From assembly GCF_000143415.4 (NCBI RefSeq), contig NW_003314276.1:693825-757824 (forward strand): 64,000 nucleotides of DNA, read 5' to 3'. The DNA is from Selaginella moellendorffii. Lineage: Eukaryota; Streptophyta; Lycopodiopsida; Selaginellales; Selaginellaceae. Position numbers and translations under genes: made by a program. Of the stretch, positions 24,031 to 35,261 are shown piece by piece; position 1 is the first letter of the stretch; every line of letters starts with the position of its first letter. A model generated the notes under the pieces. That model saw nothing but the letters and a program-made list of their open reading frames with translations, was not told where the DNA came from and did no database searches.

Positions 24031-25569
24031 TGTGAGACACAAAATCCCTAAGCCCCAAAGTGGAGCCAGAAGGGCGCCACGTGGTAGTGGCCGAAGCAAA
24101 AGCCAAACGAGCATAACACGTTTGGACTAAAAGCTCCAACTTGAAAGGTCGAGAGTGGGAGTGGAACTCCCAACAAAGTGCTCGAGGAACAAGTATGAAG
24201 CGAGCAATAAGCGAGGCTCCAAAAAGGGACCCAAAAGGATCAACACATGACACGTGGAAGTGTCCAAGATGGAGTCCAAGATGGAATCCGAGATGGACCC
24301 GAGATGGAATCCGAGATGGAGTCCGAGAAGGACCCGAGATGGAGTCCGAGATGGACCGAGACGGAGTCTGAGATGGAGTCTGAGATGGACCCGAGATGGA
24401 GTCCGAGATGGACCCGAGATGGAGTCTGAGGTTGAGACCGAGACCGGGACCAAGACTGGGACCGAGATTGGGACCGGGACCAAGACCGGGACCGAGACCG
24501 AGATCGAGACCGAGACCGAGGCCGAGTCCGAGTCTGAGTCCGAGTCCGAGTCCGAGTCCGAGTTCAATTCTGAGAGGGTGAAAGCCCGAAGTGTTCATCT
24601 CCCAGACCCTAGGGGGTTTGGTGAGCTCCAAAAGTATAGTAAGGGGGAGGACTGCAGTGGAGCCAATTTAACCAAGAAAGGCTAGTTTGGCCCAGGAAGG
24701 CTGTACCTAGTATTGGGTGATGAGATGCCCACTGGGAAGTCCAAGACTAGAGTGAACACGGACCGACAAGCGGGGTAGCTTGGTGAAGTGTTCAAGAGCC
24801 GGCTCTAGTTCCCCCAAGAGATCATCTGGCCGATGCTCCCAATCCAAGTGTGGGTGGCACTACCTACTTGGATACCAGGCGTGGCTCAACGAAACCTCGC
24901 TGTAAGCCCATAGCTAGAGCACCTAAAGATGGAAAGCGGAAAGAGTACCCACGAGGCTCACGTAAGGCCATGGTGTTCCGAAATGTTGTCTCAAAGGCCC
25001 AGATTGTGGAAAGGAAGAGGAGTAGTCCTTTGGTGTAGTGACCAAGGATACAGTTGGGTGTTGAGGTAGTCCCAGAGGACCGTGGGACTTGGTGGTCAAG
25101 CCTGTGGGCCTCGACCTAGTGGTAGTAATGGTGAACACGGCCATGAGCAGAAAGGGACTTGGTGGGGACTGGAAAAGGGATATTGGGGAAAGCTATTCCC
25201 CATGTCTGTGGGCATCTTAAGGATGCTAAGGAGTGGATTTGGGATGATCACTCATGAACGGATGGCCCAGTCTTTGAGAGATGGGACTATGATGGAGGTG
25301 GTGTCAGACCACTGGTGTGACCAAGGTGAATGGGCATGGCCTTAGCGTAATGGGCTGATATGTTAGTGGTACCTTGTGGTGTCAGTCATGGGATCAGACA
25401 CATGGAGCACTTGGACCAAGTGCAAAGGTTGAGTGGTGGGGATGCCATTCTCGGGGCTAGTAAGCCCAAGTCTGAAATAGGACTTATGGAGGTTGTGAGT
25501 GAGACTCCTCCAAGTGGTCGGAGGTGTGGTTAAGTGACTAGAGTAGAATGGAAAAATTAGTCGCTTACA
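24031..25569 (+). repeat. 3' LTR of element D
   Basis: 1,539 bp, TGTGAGACAC...TCGCTTACA. Contains the GAGATGGACCC/GAGACC tract (24262-24573) and a TATA-like TATAGTA near 24630. Confidence 0.85.
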
Positions 25570-26199
25570 CACTCCACATGAGTCGAGAGCACCGAAGTCA
25601 GTTTCCCTTTCGGGAGTGGGAGCTGCTCTTGAGCACTTCCTTGGGTGGCTCCTCCGGCACCACCCCGAGTCCATGCTCACTCCCACCCAAGGCCCCTTGT
25701 CCCAGTCCCAACCTCAAGTCAGTTTGGAAGCACCACTGGAGAGTTCCTTCAAGACTAGTTACTAGACCTCACTATCCCTACTATACTTTTGGAACCCCCT
25801 GTAGCCCCCCTGGGAGACGCACACTTTGGGCTTTCACCCCTTGACCTATATTAGTACTCGAACTCGGTCTCGGACTCGATCTCGGACTTGATCTCGGACC
25901 CGACCTTAGACTCGGTCTCGGACTCAACCTCGGACCTGATCTTGGACTCAACCTCGGACTTGGTCTCGGATCCGTTCTTGGATCTCAGACTCGGTCTTGA
26001 ACTCGGTTATGAACTCGGTCTTGAACTCAGTCTCGAAGTCGGCCTCGGACTCGATCTCGGACTCTGTCTCGAACTCGGTCTCAAAGTCGATCTTGGACTC
26101 GATCTCGAACTCAGTCCCATCCGATGAACTCTTTATCATTTTAGTTGTGCTTTCGAGGATCCTTTAGCCTACGACACCTCAAGGAGTTGGTTCCTTACA
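25570..26199 (-). repeat. old reverse-oriented chromovirus LTR, right part
   Basis: Continuation of 19817-20322 after element D, ending at GGTTGGTTCCTTACA. Contains the reverse-strand hexamer tract (about 25860-26120). It abuts pol sequence of element A directly, so element A has lost its 5' part here. Confidence 0.8.
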
Positions 26200-27871
26200 C
26201 CCCTATCGTTTGAATGAAAAGGAATTCGTGGAGCTCAAGTGCCAATTAGAATTGTTGGTGGACAAAGGGTATGTTAGGTTAAGTAGGTCGCTGTATAGGG
26301 CACCGGTGTTATTTATGAAAAAAAAAGATGGATCTATGTGCATGTGCATAGACTACCGGTTGCTCAACAAGTATACAAAGAAGAACAAGTACCCTTTACT
26401 AAGGATTGAGGACATATTCGATAGGTTGGGAAAGGTAAAATACTTCTTGAGGATTGACCTAAGGTTAGGATACTACCAGATCAGGGTAGCAGAGGAAGAT
26501 GTCAAGAAGACAACCTATCGAACAAGGTATAGAAGCTTTGCGTTTCCAGTGATGCCCTTTGGGCGTGTAATGCACCAGCAACATTTTCAACCACATCTTT
26601 GTACCCTATCTGGATCACTTTGTGGTCGTCTATATTGACAACATCCTGATCTATAGCAAGACGCTAGAAGAGCATGCCGAACACTTGATGAAGGTTTTTG
26701 AGAAACTAAGGGAACACAAACTATATGATAAAGAGAGCAAATATGACTTTGCTCAATATGAGGTAAAGCTTCTCGGGCATGTGGTGGCCAAGGACAGGCT
26801 TAAGGTGGACCCTAAGAAGGTTCAAGCGATCCAGGAATGGGAGTGACCATTGAATATACATGAGTTGAAGGCGTTCTTGGGGCTATCCAACTACTATCGA
26901 AAGTTTATCAAACATTATTCGAGAGTATTGCTACCCTTAACAGATCAAAGAGAAGATGGTATGGACAGTGGAATGCGAGGTGGCATTTGTCCACCTTAAG
27001 GGGAAGTTGAGGAAGGCTCCCGTGTTGGCATTACCAGACTTTGGTAAAGACTTTGAGGTGGCAACGAATGCTTTAAACTTTGCGTTAGGTGCAGTTTTGA
27101 AGCAAAACAACCACCTAATGGCGTTCTTCTCGAAGAAGCTTGACAAAGCTCAACGAAAGTGGCCTACCCATGAGAAGGAATTATTTGCGGTGGTTAAGGC
27201 ACTTAAGGAGTGGTGACACTACCTTAGGAGGCACTTCAAAGTTTACACGAACAATGTGGCAACAAAACCCTTTTTATCACAGCCCGACCTAAGAGGGAAA
27301 CAAGGTCGGTGTGCCAATGCTTTGGCCGAGTTTAATTGCAAAATTCTATATAAACTTGGGAAGAGCAACATCGTGGCGGATGCTCTAAGTCGAAAGGCAA
27401 GTTTGAAGTTGGCGATATCTAGCGCGACAACAACTTTTTGGGATGATATGCAGACAGTATATGAGAATAATGGTCTAGCATAAGAAGTGTTGCTAAGGAA
27501 TCAAGAGGTGTGGGATGCTCACCAGAGAGGTGAGATACCAATGGAAAAAAAGAGAGGTTATGCAGAACGCAATGGACTCATCTATTATAAGTAGACAAGG
27601 GTGTATATTCCAGAAGGGGAACTAAGGAAGGTAGCCTTAAAAGAGTGTCATGATAGACGTTTTGCAAAACACGGCAGAGTGCCCAAGACAATAGATTTAC
27701 TCAAGAGGAAATATCACTAGCTAGACATGGCTAAGGATGTCAAAGACTATGTAAAGACATATCCAACATATCAACAGGTCAAAGCCATGACTAAGGCTAG
27801 TGGAGGTTTGTTACAAAGCATCCCAATTCCAGGTTGACTGTGCAAATGTCTTACAATGGACTTCATCACGG
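26200..27871 (+). pseudogene. pol fragment of old chromovirus A (RT to integrase)
   Basis: RT, RNase H and the start of integrase of a chromovirus older than B. It starts at the PYRLNEKE-like block, with RT reading [37 protein letters not shown] and an altered active site [11 protein letters not shown] (about 26625-26660). RNase H NALNFALGAVLKQNN and [13 protein letters not shown] follow. The integrase HHCC finger is damaged (about 27640-27790). Stops occur at 26845, 27215, 27482 and elsewhere, with a frameshift near 26570. The gene continues at 47712 beyond element B. CACGG at 27867-27871 is B's target duplication. Confidence 0.85.
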
Positions 27872-29017
27872 TGTAAGGAACCGACTCCCCAAGATGTCGT
27901 AGGCTAAAGGATCCCCAAAAGCTTGACCGAAATGACAAAGAGTTCATCGGATGGGACCAAGTCAAGGATCGAGTCCAAGACCGACTCTAGGACCGAGTTC
28001 GAGATAGGGTCCGGAATCGAGTCCAAGACCGACTCGGGGACCGAGTTCGAGTCCGAGTTCGAGACGGAGTCCGAGATCCGAAATCGGGTCCGAGACCGAG
28101 TCCGAGGTCGAGTCCGAGGTCGGATCCGAGATCGGGTCCGAGATCGAGTCCGAGATCGAGTCCGAAACCAAATCCGAAGTCAGATCCGAAATCGGGTCCG
28201 AGATCGAGCCAGAGACTAAGTCCAAATACTAATACGGGTCAAGGGGTGAAAGCCCAAAGCGTGCGTCTCCCAGGGGGGGGGGGCTGCAGGGGGTTCCAAA
28301 AGTATAGTAGGGATAGTGAGGTCCAGGAACCAGTTTTGAGGGGACTCTCCAGTTGGGCTTCCAAACCGACTCGAGGTTGGGACTGGGACCGAGGGGCCTT
28401 GGGTGGGAGTGAGCATGGACTTGGCTGGTGCCGGAGGGGCCATCCAAGGAAGTGCTCAAGAGCAGCTCCCACTCCCGAAAGGGAAACCGACTGCGGTGCT
28501 CCCGGCTCAGGTGGAGTGGTGCCCCACTTGAGTACCTTGTGGCTCATTGGTCCTCGCCCTTCCGGGGGCTTGGGCCTTCCCTTCGGGATGGAAGAGGGGG
28601 GGTAGAGGCACCCATATCGGGCCGTTAGGCCACGGTGTTTCGCCCCGACGTCCCGAAGCAAGTGCTGCACCCAAGACTTGGGATTTAGAGGGTCCCATGA
28701 TCAAGTCTTGTGGTACCAAGGGGTGTTAGGAATCTGGAGGCTTGGTGTGCTTGGCTGCTTGTGCCTGCGGGGAGTGTAGCCGAACCTTAAGTCCAGTCTA
28801 ACCCGGGGAGGGGGATTGGGAGAGATTTGGGAATCCGTAGATGGATGGCTAACACTCCGTTGCTCGTGCAGTGAGTAGCTGAAACCAAGTAGGACCAAGT
28901 AGGAGCTGGTACCATAGGCGAGAACCTTGGCGAGGGAACTTAGCATAAGCCAAGGCAGAGTTGGTTGGATAGACGAGGTAAGCTAGCAAATTGGAAAGGA
29001 AAAATTTGTGGCTTACA
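27872..29017 (+). repeat. 5' LTR of chromovirus B
   Basis: 1,146 bp. It holds the GAGNNC hexamer tract (27958-28240), a G-run at about 28273-28283 and a TATA-like AGTATAGTA near 28298. It is 11 bp shorter than its partner, mainly from one 12-bp repeat unit (GAGACTGAGTTC) present only in the 3' LTR. Confidence 0.92.
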
Positions 29018-29020
29018 ATT

Positions 29021-29032
29021 TGGTATCGGAGC
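29021..29032 (+). other. primer binding site of chromovirus B
   Basis: TGGTATCGGAGC, one mismatch from the initiator-Met tRNA complement TGGTATCAGAGC, three bases after the LTR end. Confidence 0.85.
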
Positions 29033-29076
29033 CTCTTTCTCAGTTCTAGCGAAGGATAGAGGCGGATTGCTGGGAG

Positions 29077-30312
29077 ATGGCAAGGGCAGGACGTAAGCGA
29101 ACCCAGGCAGAGACGGAACCTCCTCCAGAGCTGGAGCCTCCGGTCGAACAGGAGGCGATGGATGAGGAATCCTTGCATGAGGAGGACTCCAGTGAGGCAA
29201 CTTCCAAACAGGAGTCTGGTGGTGAGGTTCGGTCGTCCAAGGCTCGATTGGATGTTCTAGAAGGACAATTGGCACAGACCAATGCCCTGCTAGAGACTCT
29301 CATACGCAAGCTAAAGCGTGACGAGAAGCGAAAGACTACGGATGCTGGCAGCGTAGAAGGTGCGGACCCTTCGGCAGGGACTGAGGCAAAACGAGACAAG
29401 GTCGAACATCAGGCAGTTCCCAAGTACAAACCAAAGCCCCCACCGGTCTTCAAGGGAGTGAACGACTATAAGGTGGTGGAGGATTGGTTTTACGATATGG
29501 AGGACTACTTCCGAGCGTTGCGATTACCAAGCTCGGAGAAGGTCCCATGTGCAAAACCATACTTGGCAGATAATGCCAAGTCTTGGTGGAGAACGACAGA
29601 GGCCAACGAAGGACCGGTGGCCACTTGGGAAATGATGAAGGCGAGGATCCGCGCAACTTACGTTCCTCCGAATGCTACTCTACATCTAAGGGACGAGCTG
29701 AGTAGGCTGAAGCAGACCGGAACCATTCAGGAGTATGTGAATGGGTTTATGGCAAAGAGGATACTTGTCACGGACATGGGGGATATGGATGCGTTCCATG
29801 CCTTCATATCAGGTTTGCAAACCTGGGCTCGCGGCGAAGTAATGCGGTGGAACCCGACCAACTACAAAGAAGCGTTGGATGCAGCCATCAAGGTGCATTT
29901 CAACGATAACCTGCTAAAGGGGAACACGACGGGGTCGGGATCCACGTTTAGCAAAGGGGCCAAACCAAGGGGAACGTTTAGCAGAGGGAAATTCAAGAAG
30001 AGTTTCTCTAAGAATGAGTCCTCGGGGTTCCGGAAAGGCAGATCCGGTGGCCAGCGAGCGAGTACGTGGGGGAGTCAGGCGAAAAGAGATAAACCCACGG
30101 ATAAGAAGGTCAAGTCATATAGCAGCTTGGGAAACAACGTATGCTACAACTGCGGTGAAGCGGGACACTTCTCGAGGGAATGTCCCTACCCGAAGAAGGC
30201 CAGAGCCAATATGGCCATCAAGTCGGGCGAAGTCCAAAATGAGGTATGTGATCCAGTCCCTAACTCAAAGTTACTCATTACACGAGCAACTTTGGTAGAG
30301 AGTCGTTCGTGA
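29077..30312 (+). CDS. gag: gag polyprotein of chromovirus B
   Basis: 411 codons. The ATG at 29077 is the first in the leader and is followed by an open frame. The product has an acidic N-terminus (residues 1-50), a leucine-rich helix (LDVLEGQLAQTNALLETLI, about 57-75), a capsid-type region (about 120-275, with AKSWWRTTEANEG and EYVNGFMAKRI), a basic Ser/Gly-rich linker and one zinc knuckle CYNCGEAGHFSREC (356-369) for RNA binding. It would build the virus-like particle in the cytoplasm. The frame closes with TGA at 30310-30312, but the same frame stays open into the protease. The same TGA context occurs in relic F, so the stop is old or functional. Confidence 0.9.
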   Translation: MARAGRKRTQAETEPPPELEPPVEQEAMDEESLHEEDSSEATSKQESGGEVRSSKARLDVLEGQLAQTNALLETLIRKLKRDEKRKTTDAGSVEGADPSAGTEAKRDKVEHQAVPKYKPKPPPVFKGVNDYKVVEDWFYDMEDYFRALRLPSSEKVPCAKPYLADNAKSWWRTTEANEGPVATWEMMKARIRATYVPPNATLHLRDELSRLKQTGTIQEYVNGFMAKRILVTDMGDMDAFHAFISGLQTWARGEVMRWNPTNYKEALDAAIKVHFNDNLLKGNTTGSGSTFSKGAKPRGTFSRGKFKKSFSKNESSGFRKGRSGGQRASTWGSQAKRDKPTDKKVKSYSSLGNNVCYNCGEAGHFSRECPYPKKARANMAIKSGEVQNEVCDPVPNSKLLITRATLVESRS

Positions 30313-30909
30313 CATCTACTAGCCCTCCGAGGGAAGTTCGAAGGTAGCTTTGTTAAGATCCTTATTGACACGGGTGCTTCGGATAATTTTGTGGCTGCAG
30401 ACATAGTCCGGCAAGCCGGACTAATGGTGCAGCGGCTAGGCGAACCAAGGACTATAGAGTTTGTTCAAGGTAGCCAAAGCACCGATGAGGTACTTCGACA
30501 AGCGAGAGTCGAAGTGGGGACTTGGAAGGTGGACATGGATTTCACCGTGTTGGACATGGCGGGATTTGACGTGATCTTCGGAATGGACTGGTTCAATCGA
30601 TTCGTGGTAGCCCTGCATGGACAAGGTAGAAACCTTGTGGTACTGGCGAATGCCCAAGGAAGAAGATCTAGGGTGGAGGCCCAAGATCTAAAGGTAGGGC
30701 AAAGCAAGGCCAAAGATTCCTGCTTAAACCTGGTGTCCACGAGAGGACAACTCACTAAAGGAACTAAGGTGGCCTTTTTGTGCTTACTCTCGGTGAAGAG
30801 TGACAAAAAGACAGGAATGGAAGAAGTACCTTTAGTGATCCAGCGGGTGTTGGACCAATTCCAGGATACCATGCCGGAGGAGCTACTGGCGGGGCTACCC
30901 CCAGCATGA
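30313..30909 (+). CDS. aspartic protease of chromovirus B
   Basis: Lies in the gag frame directly after the gag TGA, about 198 codons up to TGA at 30907-30909. The catalytic motif is ILIDTGASDNFV (near 30360), with the second conserved block AGFDVIFGMDWF (about 30560-30595). It would cut the Gag-Pol polyprotein. The RT follows in the same frame after the second TGA. A start codon of its own is not evident, so expression would need read-through or a sense codon restored in an active relative. Confidence 0.85.
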   Translation, partial: HLLALRGKFEGSFVKILIDTGASDNFVAADIVRQAGLMVQRLGEPRTIEFVQGSQSTDEVLRQARVEVGTWKVDMDFTVLDMAGFDVIFGMDWFNRFVVALHGQGRNLVVLANAQGRRSRVEAQDLKVGQSKAKDSCLNLVSTRGQLTKGTKVAFLCLLSVKSDKKTGMEEVPLVIQRVLDQFQDTMPEELLAGLPPA

Positions 30910-32917
30910 CCGATAGAACATAAGATTGAGCTAGTCGAGGGTGCTGAGGCAGTGGTTCGTCCCCCTTATCGTTTGAACGAAAAAGAACTCAAGGAGCTCA
31001 AGTGCCAACTAGAGGAGTTGGTGGACAAAGGGTATGTTAGGTTGAGCAAGTCGCCGTATGGGGCGCCGGTGTTATTTGTGAAAAAGAAAGATGGATCTAT
31101 GCGCATGTGCATAGACTACCGGTTGCTCAACAAGTATACAAAGAAGAACAAGTACCCTTTGCCAAGGATTGAGGACCTGTTCGATAGGTTGGGAAAGGCA
31201 AAATACTTCTCGAGGATTGACCTAAGGTCAGGATACTACCAGATCAGGGTAGCCGAGGAAGATGTCGAGAAGACAACCTGTCGAACGAGGTATGGAAGCT
31301 TTGAGTTTCTGGTGATGCCCTTTGGGCTGTGCAATGCGCCGGCAACGTTTTCGGCGTTGATGAACCATATCTTTGTACCCTATCTGGATCACTTCGTGGT
31401 CGTCTATATCGACGACATCCTGATCTATAGCGAGACGCTAGAGGAGCATGCCGAACACTTGGTGAAGGTGTTTGAGAAACTAAGGGAACACAAGCTGTAT
31501 GCTAAAGAGAGCAAATGTGACTTTTCTCAACAAGAGGTAAAGTTTCTCGGGCATGTGGTGGGCCAGGACGGGCTCAAGGTGGACCCGGAGAAGGTCCAAG
31601 CGATCCAGGAATGGGAGCGACCAGCCAATGTACATGAGTTGAGGGCATTCCTGGGGCTATGCAACTACTATCGAAAGTTTATCAGACACTATTCGAGAGT
31701 AGCCCTGCCCTTAACGGACCAAACAGGAAAAGGGAAGATGGTGTGGACAGCGGAATGCGAGGCGGCATTCGTCCACCTCAAAGGGAAGTTGAGGAAGGCT
31801 CCCGTATTGGCATTACCAGACTTTGGTAAGGACTTTGAGGTAGAAACGGATGCTTCGGACTTTGCGTTGGGCACAGTTTTGAAGCAAGACAACCATCCGG
31901 TAGCGTTCTTCTCGAAGAAGCTGGACAAGGCTCAACGGAAGTGGCCTGCCCACGAGAAGGAATTGTTTGCGGTGGTCAAGGCGCTCAAGGAGTGGCGACA
32001 CTACCTTGGGAGACACTTCAAGGTTTACACGGACAATGTGGCAACGAAACACTTCTTGTCACAGCCCGACCTAAGAGGGAAACAAGGTCGGTGGGCCAAT
32101 GCCTTGGCCGAGTTTGATTGCGAAATTCTGTACAAGCCTGGGAAGAGCAACATCGTGGCGGATGCGCTAAGTCGAAAAGCGAGCTTGAGGTTGGCAATAT
32201 CCAGCGCAACAGCAACCTTCTGGGACGATGTATGGACAGCATATGAGAACGATGGTCTAGCACAAGAAGTGTTGCTGAGGAATCTAGAGGCGCGGGAAGC
32301 TCACCAGAGAGGTGAGCTGCCAACGGAAGAGAAAACGGGCTATGCAGAACGCAACGGACTCATTTATTACAAGCAAACGAGGGTGTATGTTCCAGAAGGG
32401 GAACTAAGGAAGGTGGCCTTAGAAGAGTGTCATGACGGACCTCTTGCGGGACACGGTGGAGTGCCCAAGACGATGGGCTTACTCAAAAGGAAGTACCATT
32501 GGCCAGATATGGCTAAGGACGTCCAAGACTATGTAAAGACATGTCCAACATGTCAGCAGGTAAAAGCCGTGACTAAGGCTAGTGGGGGCTTGTTGCAAAG
32601 CATCCCAATTCCAGATTGCCCGTGGAAATGTCTTACGATGGACTTCATCACGGGACTCCCTCCAAGCGAGGGGTTTGATGCGATATTCGTGGTGGTGGAC
32701 CGATTTTCGAAAATGGCACACTTCATACCCACCACAACGGAGGTGGATGCGGAAGGTGTGGCAAAGCTGTTCTTTGAACAAGTGGTTCGAGTGCGGGGAA
32801 GACCGGAAGAGATCATCTCCGATCGAGATAAGATCTTCACCAGTAGGTTCTGGAGGACTCTCCTGGAACAGTATCGCACCAAGTTGAAATTCAGCACAGC
32901 CTATCACCCATAGACAG

Positions 32918-32963
32918 GTATGGGGTATTGAGTCAAGTTGTGGGAACTAACACTTCTTGATAG
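32918..32963 (+). other. spliceosomal-type intron in the integrase gene (first)
   Basis: 46 nt, GTATGG...GATAG. Removing it joins ACAG to ACGGACAAACG and restores the invariant Q/T/D/G/Q/T/E/R block. Element A (about 47970-48022) and relic F (about 14400-14440) carry the same intron with diverged sequence. Confidence 0.8.
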
Positions 32964-33048
32964 ACGGACAAACGGAAAGGGTGAATAGGCAGCTGGAGGA
33001 TTATTTGCGATGCTATGTCTCGGGAGACCAGACCGATTGGGTAAGTCA

Positions 33049-33052
33049 TTTG
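33049..33052 (+). other. target site duplication TTTG, left copy
   Basis: TTTG before the left inverted repeat. The right copy is 45380-45383. Joining the flanks gives AGTCATTTGGGACTTG, which matches the empty site in element A at 48100-48116 (AGTCATATGGGACTTG). Confidence 0.93.
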
Positions 33053-33076
33053 AAGCTCTATTTCGTTAAAGTGGGA
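33053..33076 (+). repeat. left terminal inverted repeat
   Basis: 24 bp, first 19 bases AAGCTCTATTTCGTTAAAG, a perfect inverted match to 45356-45379. Base 25 differs, so the repeat ends exactly there. Confidence 0.95.
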
Positions 33077-33438
33077 ATTGTCATTATCCTACTTGTAAAA
33101 TAAGGTTTCCAAACCTTTATATAGTATATAAATATAACAAAATTCAACTGCATTGAGGCACATGCCATTTTATTTTAAACAAGGAAATGTCTACTCAATC
33201 ACTTCTCCTCCCCCTGCCACTGCTTCACCTCTCTCTTCTCCTTATCATCGTCGTCCAATTTCTTTCCATCCTTTTAATATTGGCTCAGTTGCTCCGAGTT
33301 TAGGTGGAGCCCAAGTCCCCATTCAATCTTTACTTTCCCATTATTAATAAAACAACTTCGTAGACTTCCAATAACATGCTGTAACACTTCTAGTATAATG
33401 CAAATCCTCTCAAAGAATTGTCTTTTAATATTAATACA

Positions 33439-33460
33439 ATGGCATGGAACCCCATGCCAT
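33439..33460. repeat. 22-bp palindrome, 3' flank of the HAD gene
   Basis: ATGGCATGG-AACC-CCATGCCAT-type copy lying just beyond the stop codon of the minus-strand gene. One of about twenty related palindromes in the transposon. Confidence 0.85.
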
Positions 33461-33494
33461 AATAAGTTACATTTTTAAATAAATATATGCCATC

Positions 33495-34357
33495 TCAGAC
33501 TGTTATTTTTTGCCTCCAACGCCTATACAATAATCTTGGAATTTCATCACTCTCCACACTATCAGGATTTAAACCCAATAGTAATGCCATCTCTTCTCTA
33601 ATACGTCCACGCTCATGTTCAGTGGTCGAAGAACCCATCCGGTTGAGTAGATTATGGAGATGCGGATAGTGCTTGGCTAGACAATATACATGCCATAAAT
33701 GATGACTGGTGTCTGTCCGATCAAATGGCTTCTGATATACCGTTCCATCTGCCATTTGGTTGATTTCTGCAGCCACCTCCTGGACTGGCCGGTTCTCTAT
33801 CACCATCGCTCCAAGCCGTTTTGCAAGGTCCCCCAGAACATACAGTTTCTTCTCCCTAGTTTCCATACTGCAAGAGATGGGGTGCACTGCATATGTGTGC
33901 GTGTTCGCTGCAGTTTTAATCGGCGAGTCATCGATGATGAGGATTTCACTTGAGCTAGCAGTCCGGTTCATCACTACAGCCTCTGGCTTGACGAAGATGG
34001 GCTTGCTACCCCTCACATGGACCATAGTCAAGCAATCCTCCTGCGTTAGGAGAAAGTCAAATGGTAATATTACTCGCGTCTGATCGTGCATCATCTGTAG
34101 CAACGTTAATGCATTGTGGCGCATCATGGATGTCCAAACTCCCAATTGCAAATTGAACCCGGCCCTCTATTTTAAGTGTCGCATGGTCATTATTAGATCC
34201 CGCAGTTTCTCCCGTGTGATTAATGTGAATCTGTCTCTTTTGACCAACTTGCGACCGCAGGCTTTGGAGGGTGCAATGACATTCGAGGACGAGCCACGCT
34301 CATGGGAGAAAAGGACACCGTTCAGATCAAAAACGATACAGTACCTTCGCTGTGACT
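33495..34357 (-). other. exon 11: FCP1/NIF-like HAD phosphatase domain
   Basis: Motif I is VFDLNGVL (near 34325), where the second Asp of the usual DxDxT is Asn. Motif II is LGVWTSM, and motif III/IV is ILIIDDSPIKT (near 33930). The order and spacing fit FCP1-like HAD phosphatases; as I recall, some plant members also have DLNG. Catalysis is doubtful because the second Asp normally acts as acid/base. TAG at 34167-34169 splits the domain between motif I and motif II. Stop codon TGA at 33495-33497. Confidence 0.7.
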
Positions 34358-34404
34358 CTGAAATGAAATGCGTCAGCATAAAAAATGGTACAAGTCAATT
34401 TTAC

Positions 34405-34989
34405 CATCTACAATATTAGCGAATGTTGCTCCCGATGGTCGTTGAGAGGGTTTTGGTCAAGGAAACGTGAAGGGCGGAAATACTCTCCTCTGCAATGTGG
34501 GGTCAATCGCATCCGATGGCATGTGGGCACATGCCATTTCAGCTGTAGACTCTGGTACAACTGGCTCAACAGTGGCATGGGGTGGCTCCGATGGCGTGTG
34601 ATCACACGCCATTTCAGCTGGTGCCTCCGTTGGCAAAGTGGACATGACCGAACAGGCAGCAGGGGCGGTGTAGGGAGGTTCCAACGGCGCGTAGTCAGAC
34701 GATTGGGCACACGTTGAGTTCGTTGGAAATGAGGATACGACCGGCTCGGCGGCTGGGGCGGCCTCATGTGGGTCCAATGGCGCCTGGTCACCGTCAGTTG
34801 GATACGTGGACAAGATTGACTCAGTGGTATGGGCAGCATCAAGTGGAGCGTGGTCAGCTTGCTTGGCGTTGATATGGATAGTAGCCTCCACCAGCTCTGA
34901 TGACTCTTGCAGCCAAGTAGAGTCCACTGGCGGATCCATATGCATGTCCAAATATCTCCCTTCGATTGAGATGGTATCCTCTCGTGCTA
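34405..34989 (-). other. exon 10: Pro/Ser/Thr repeats with two exonic palindromes
   Basis: 195 codons of degenerate repeats (units like SDYAPLEPP, CDHTPSEPP, CAHMPSDA). Two 22-bp palindromes (34516-34537 and 34591-34612) are translated here as parts of EMACAHMPS and EMACDHTPS. TGA at 34457-34459 interrupts the frame 17 codons before the donor. Confidence 0.7.
34516..34612. repeat. two 22-bp palindromes inside an exon
   Basis: 34516-34537 and 34591-34612. The second is a perfect palindrome (ATGGCGTGTGA and its complement). Confidence 0.9.
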
Positions 34990-35261
34990 CTAAAAACAAA
35001 CTCATTAGCACATTGAATCGACTATACTGTATTTACCATCAACTGCTATTGAGGAACTAGGACCGATATCACTTGGGCACACTGCTGATTCTGAAGGATT
35101 GGACATACGTTTCGACCCTTGCTTGGCACTATCCTTCCTCGACACTAAAGGCTAGAGTTTGTAAATTCAACTGAATAATCTCTACTTACCATTTGCTCTG
35201 CGACCTACATGGACAATGTTAGAAATGGTAAAAGGTTAGGAATGGATGTACTATTATTTAC

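Larger units (their letters stand above)
20323..25569 (+). mobile_element. non-autonomous LTR retrotransposon D (LARD-like)
   Basis: Begins TGTGAGACACAAAATCCC and ends AGTCGCTTACA, flanked by CACT(T/C). The left LTR is cut short at about 21019. The internal region (21020-24030) carries no gag or pol, and the right LTR is complete (24031-25569). The end of the internal region, CTATGGGTGGTGGAGT, is the same polypurine tract as in chromovirus B. It is a sister of element C (54600-63375): internal 21040-24025 matches 57535-60545 throughout. Confidence 0.85.
30910..33052 (+). pseudogene. pol: RT, RNase H and integrase of chromovirus B (5' part)
   Basis: Reads [20 protein letters not shown], then RT with [34 protein letters not shown] and an intact YIDDILIY (near 31405-31430). 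RNase H follows with [29 protein letters not shown] and [10 protein letters not shown]. Integrase has an HHCC finger (ECHDG...GHGG...CPTCQQVK, 32427-32560), the first core Asp in MDFITGLP and the second in SDRDKIF. The frame meets TAG at 32911-32913 where related copies have CAG or CAA (the HPQTDG block). A GT-AG intron follows at 32918-32963. The DNA transposon enters at 33052/33053, inside VSHL|GLAE. Confidence 0.9.

Noticed and set aside
32985-33060. Intron donor at GATTGG|GTAAGTCAT in the integrase gene
   Set aside because: Element A and the right flank (45384 on) show that GTAAGTCAT is translated (VSH); the sequence after it is the DNA transposon, not an intron.
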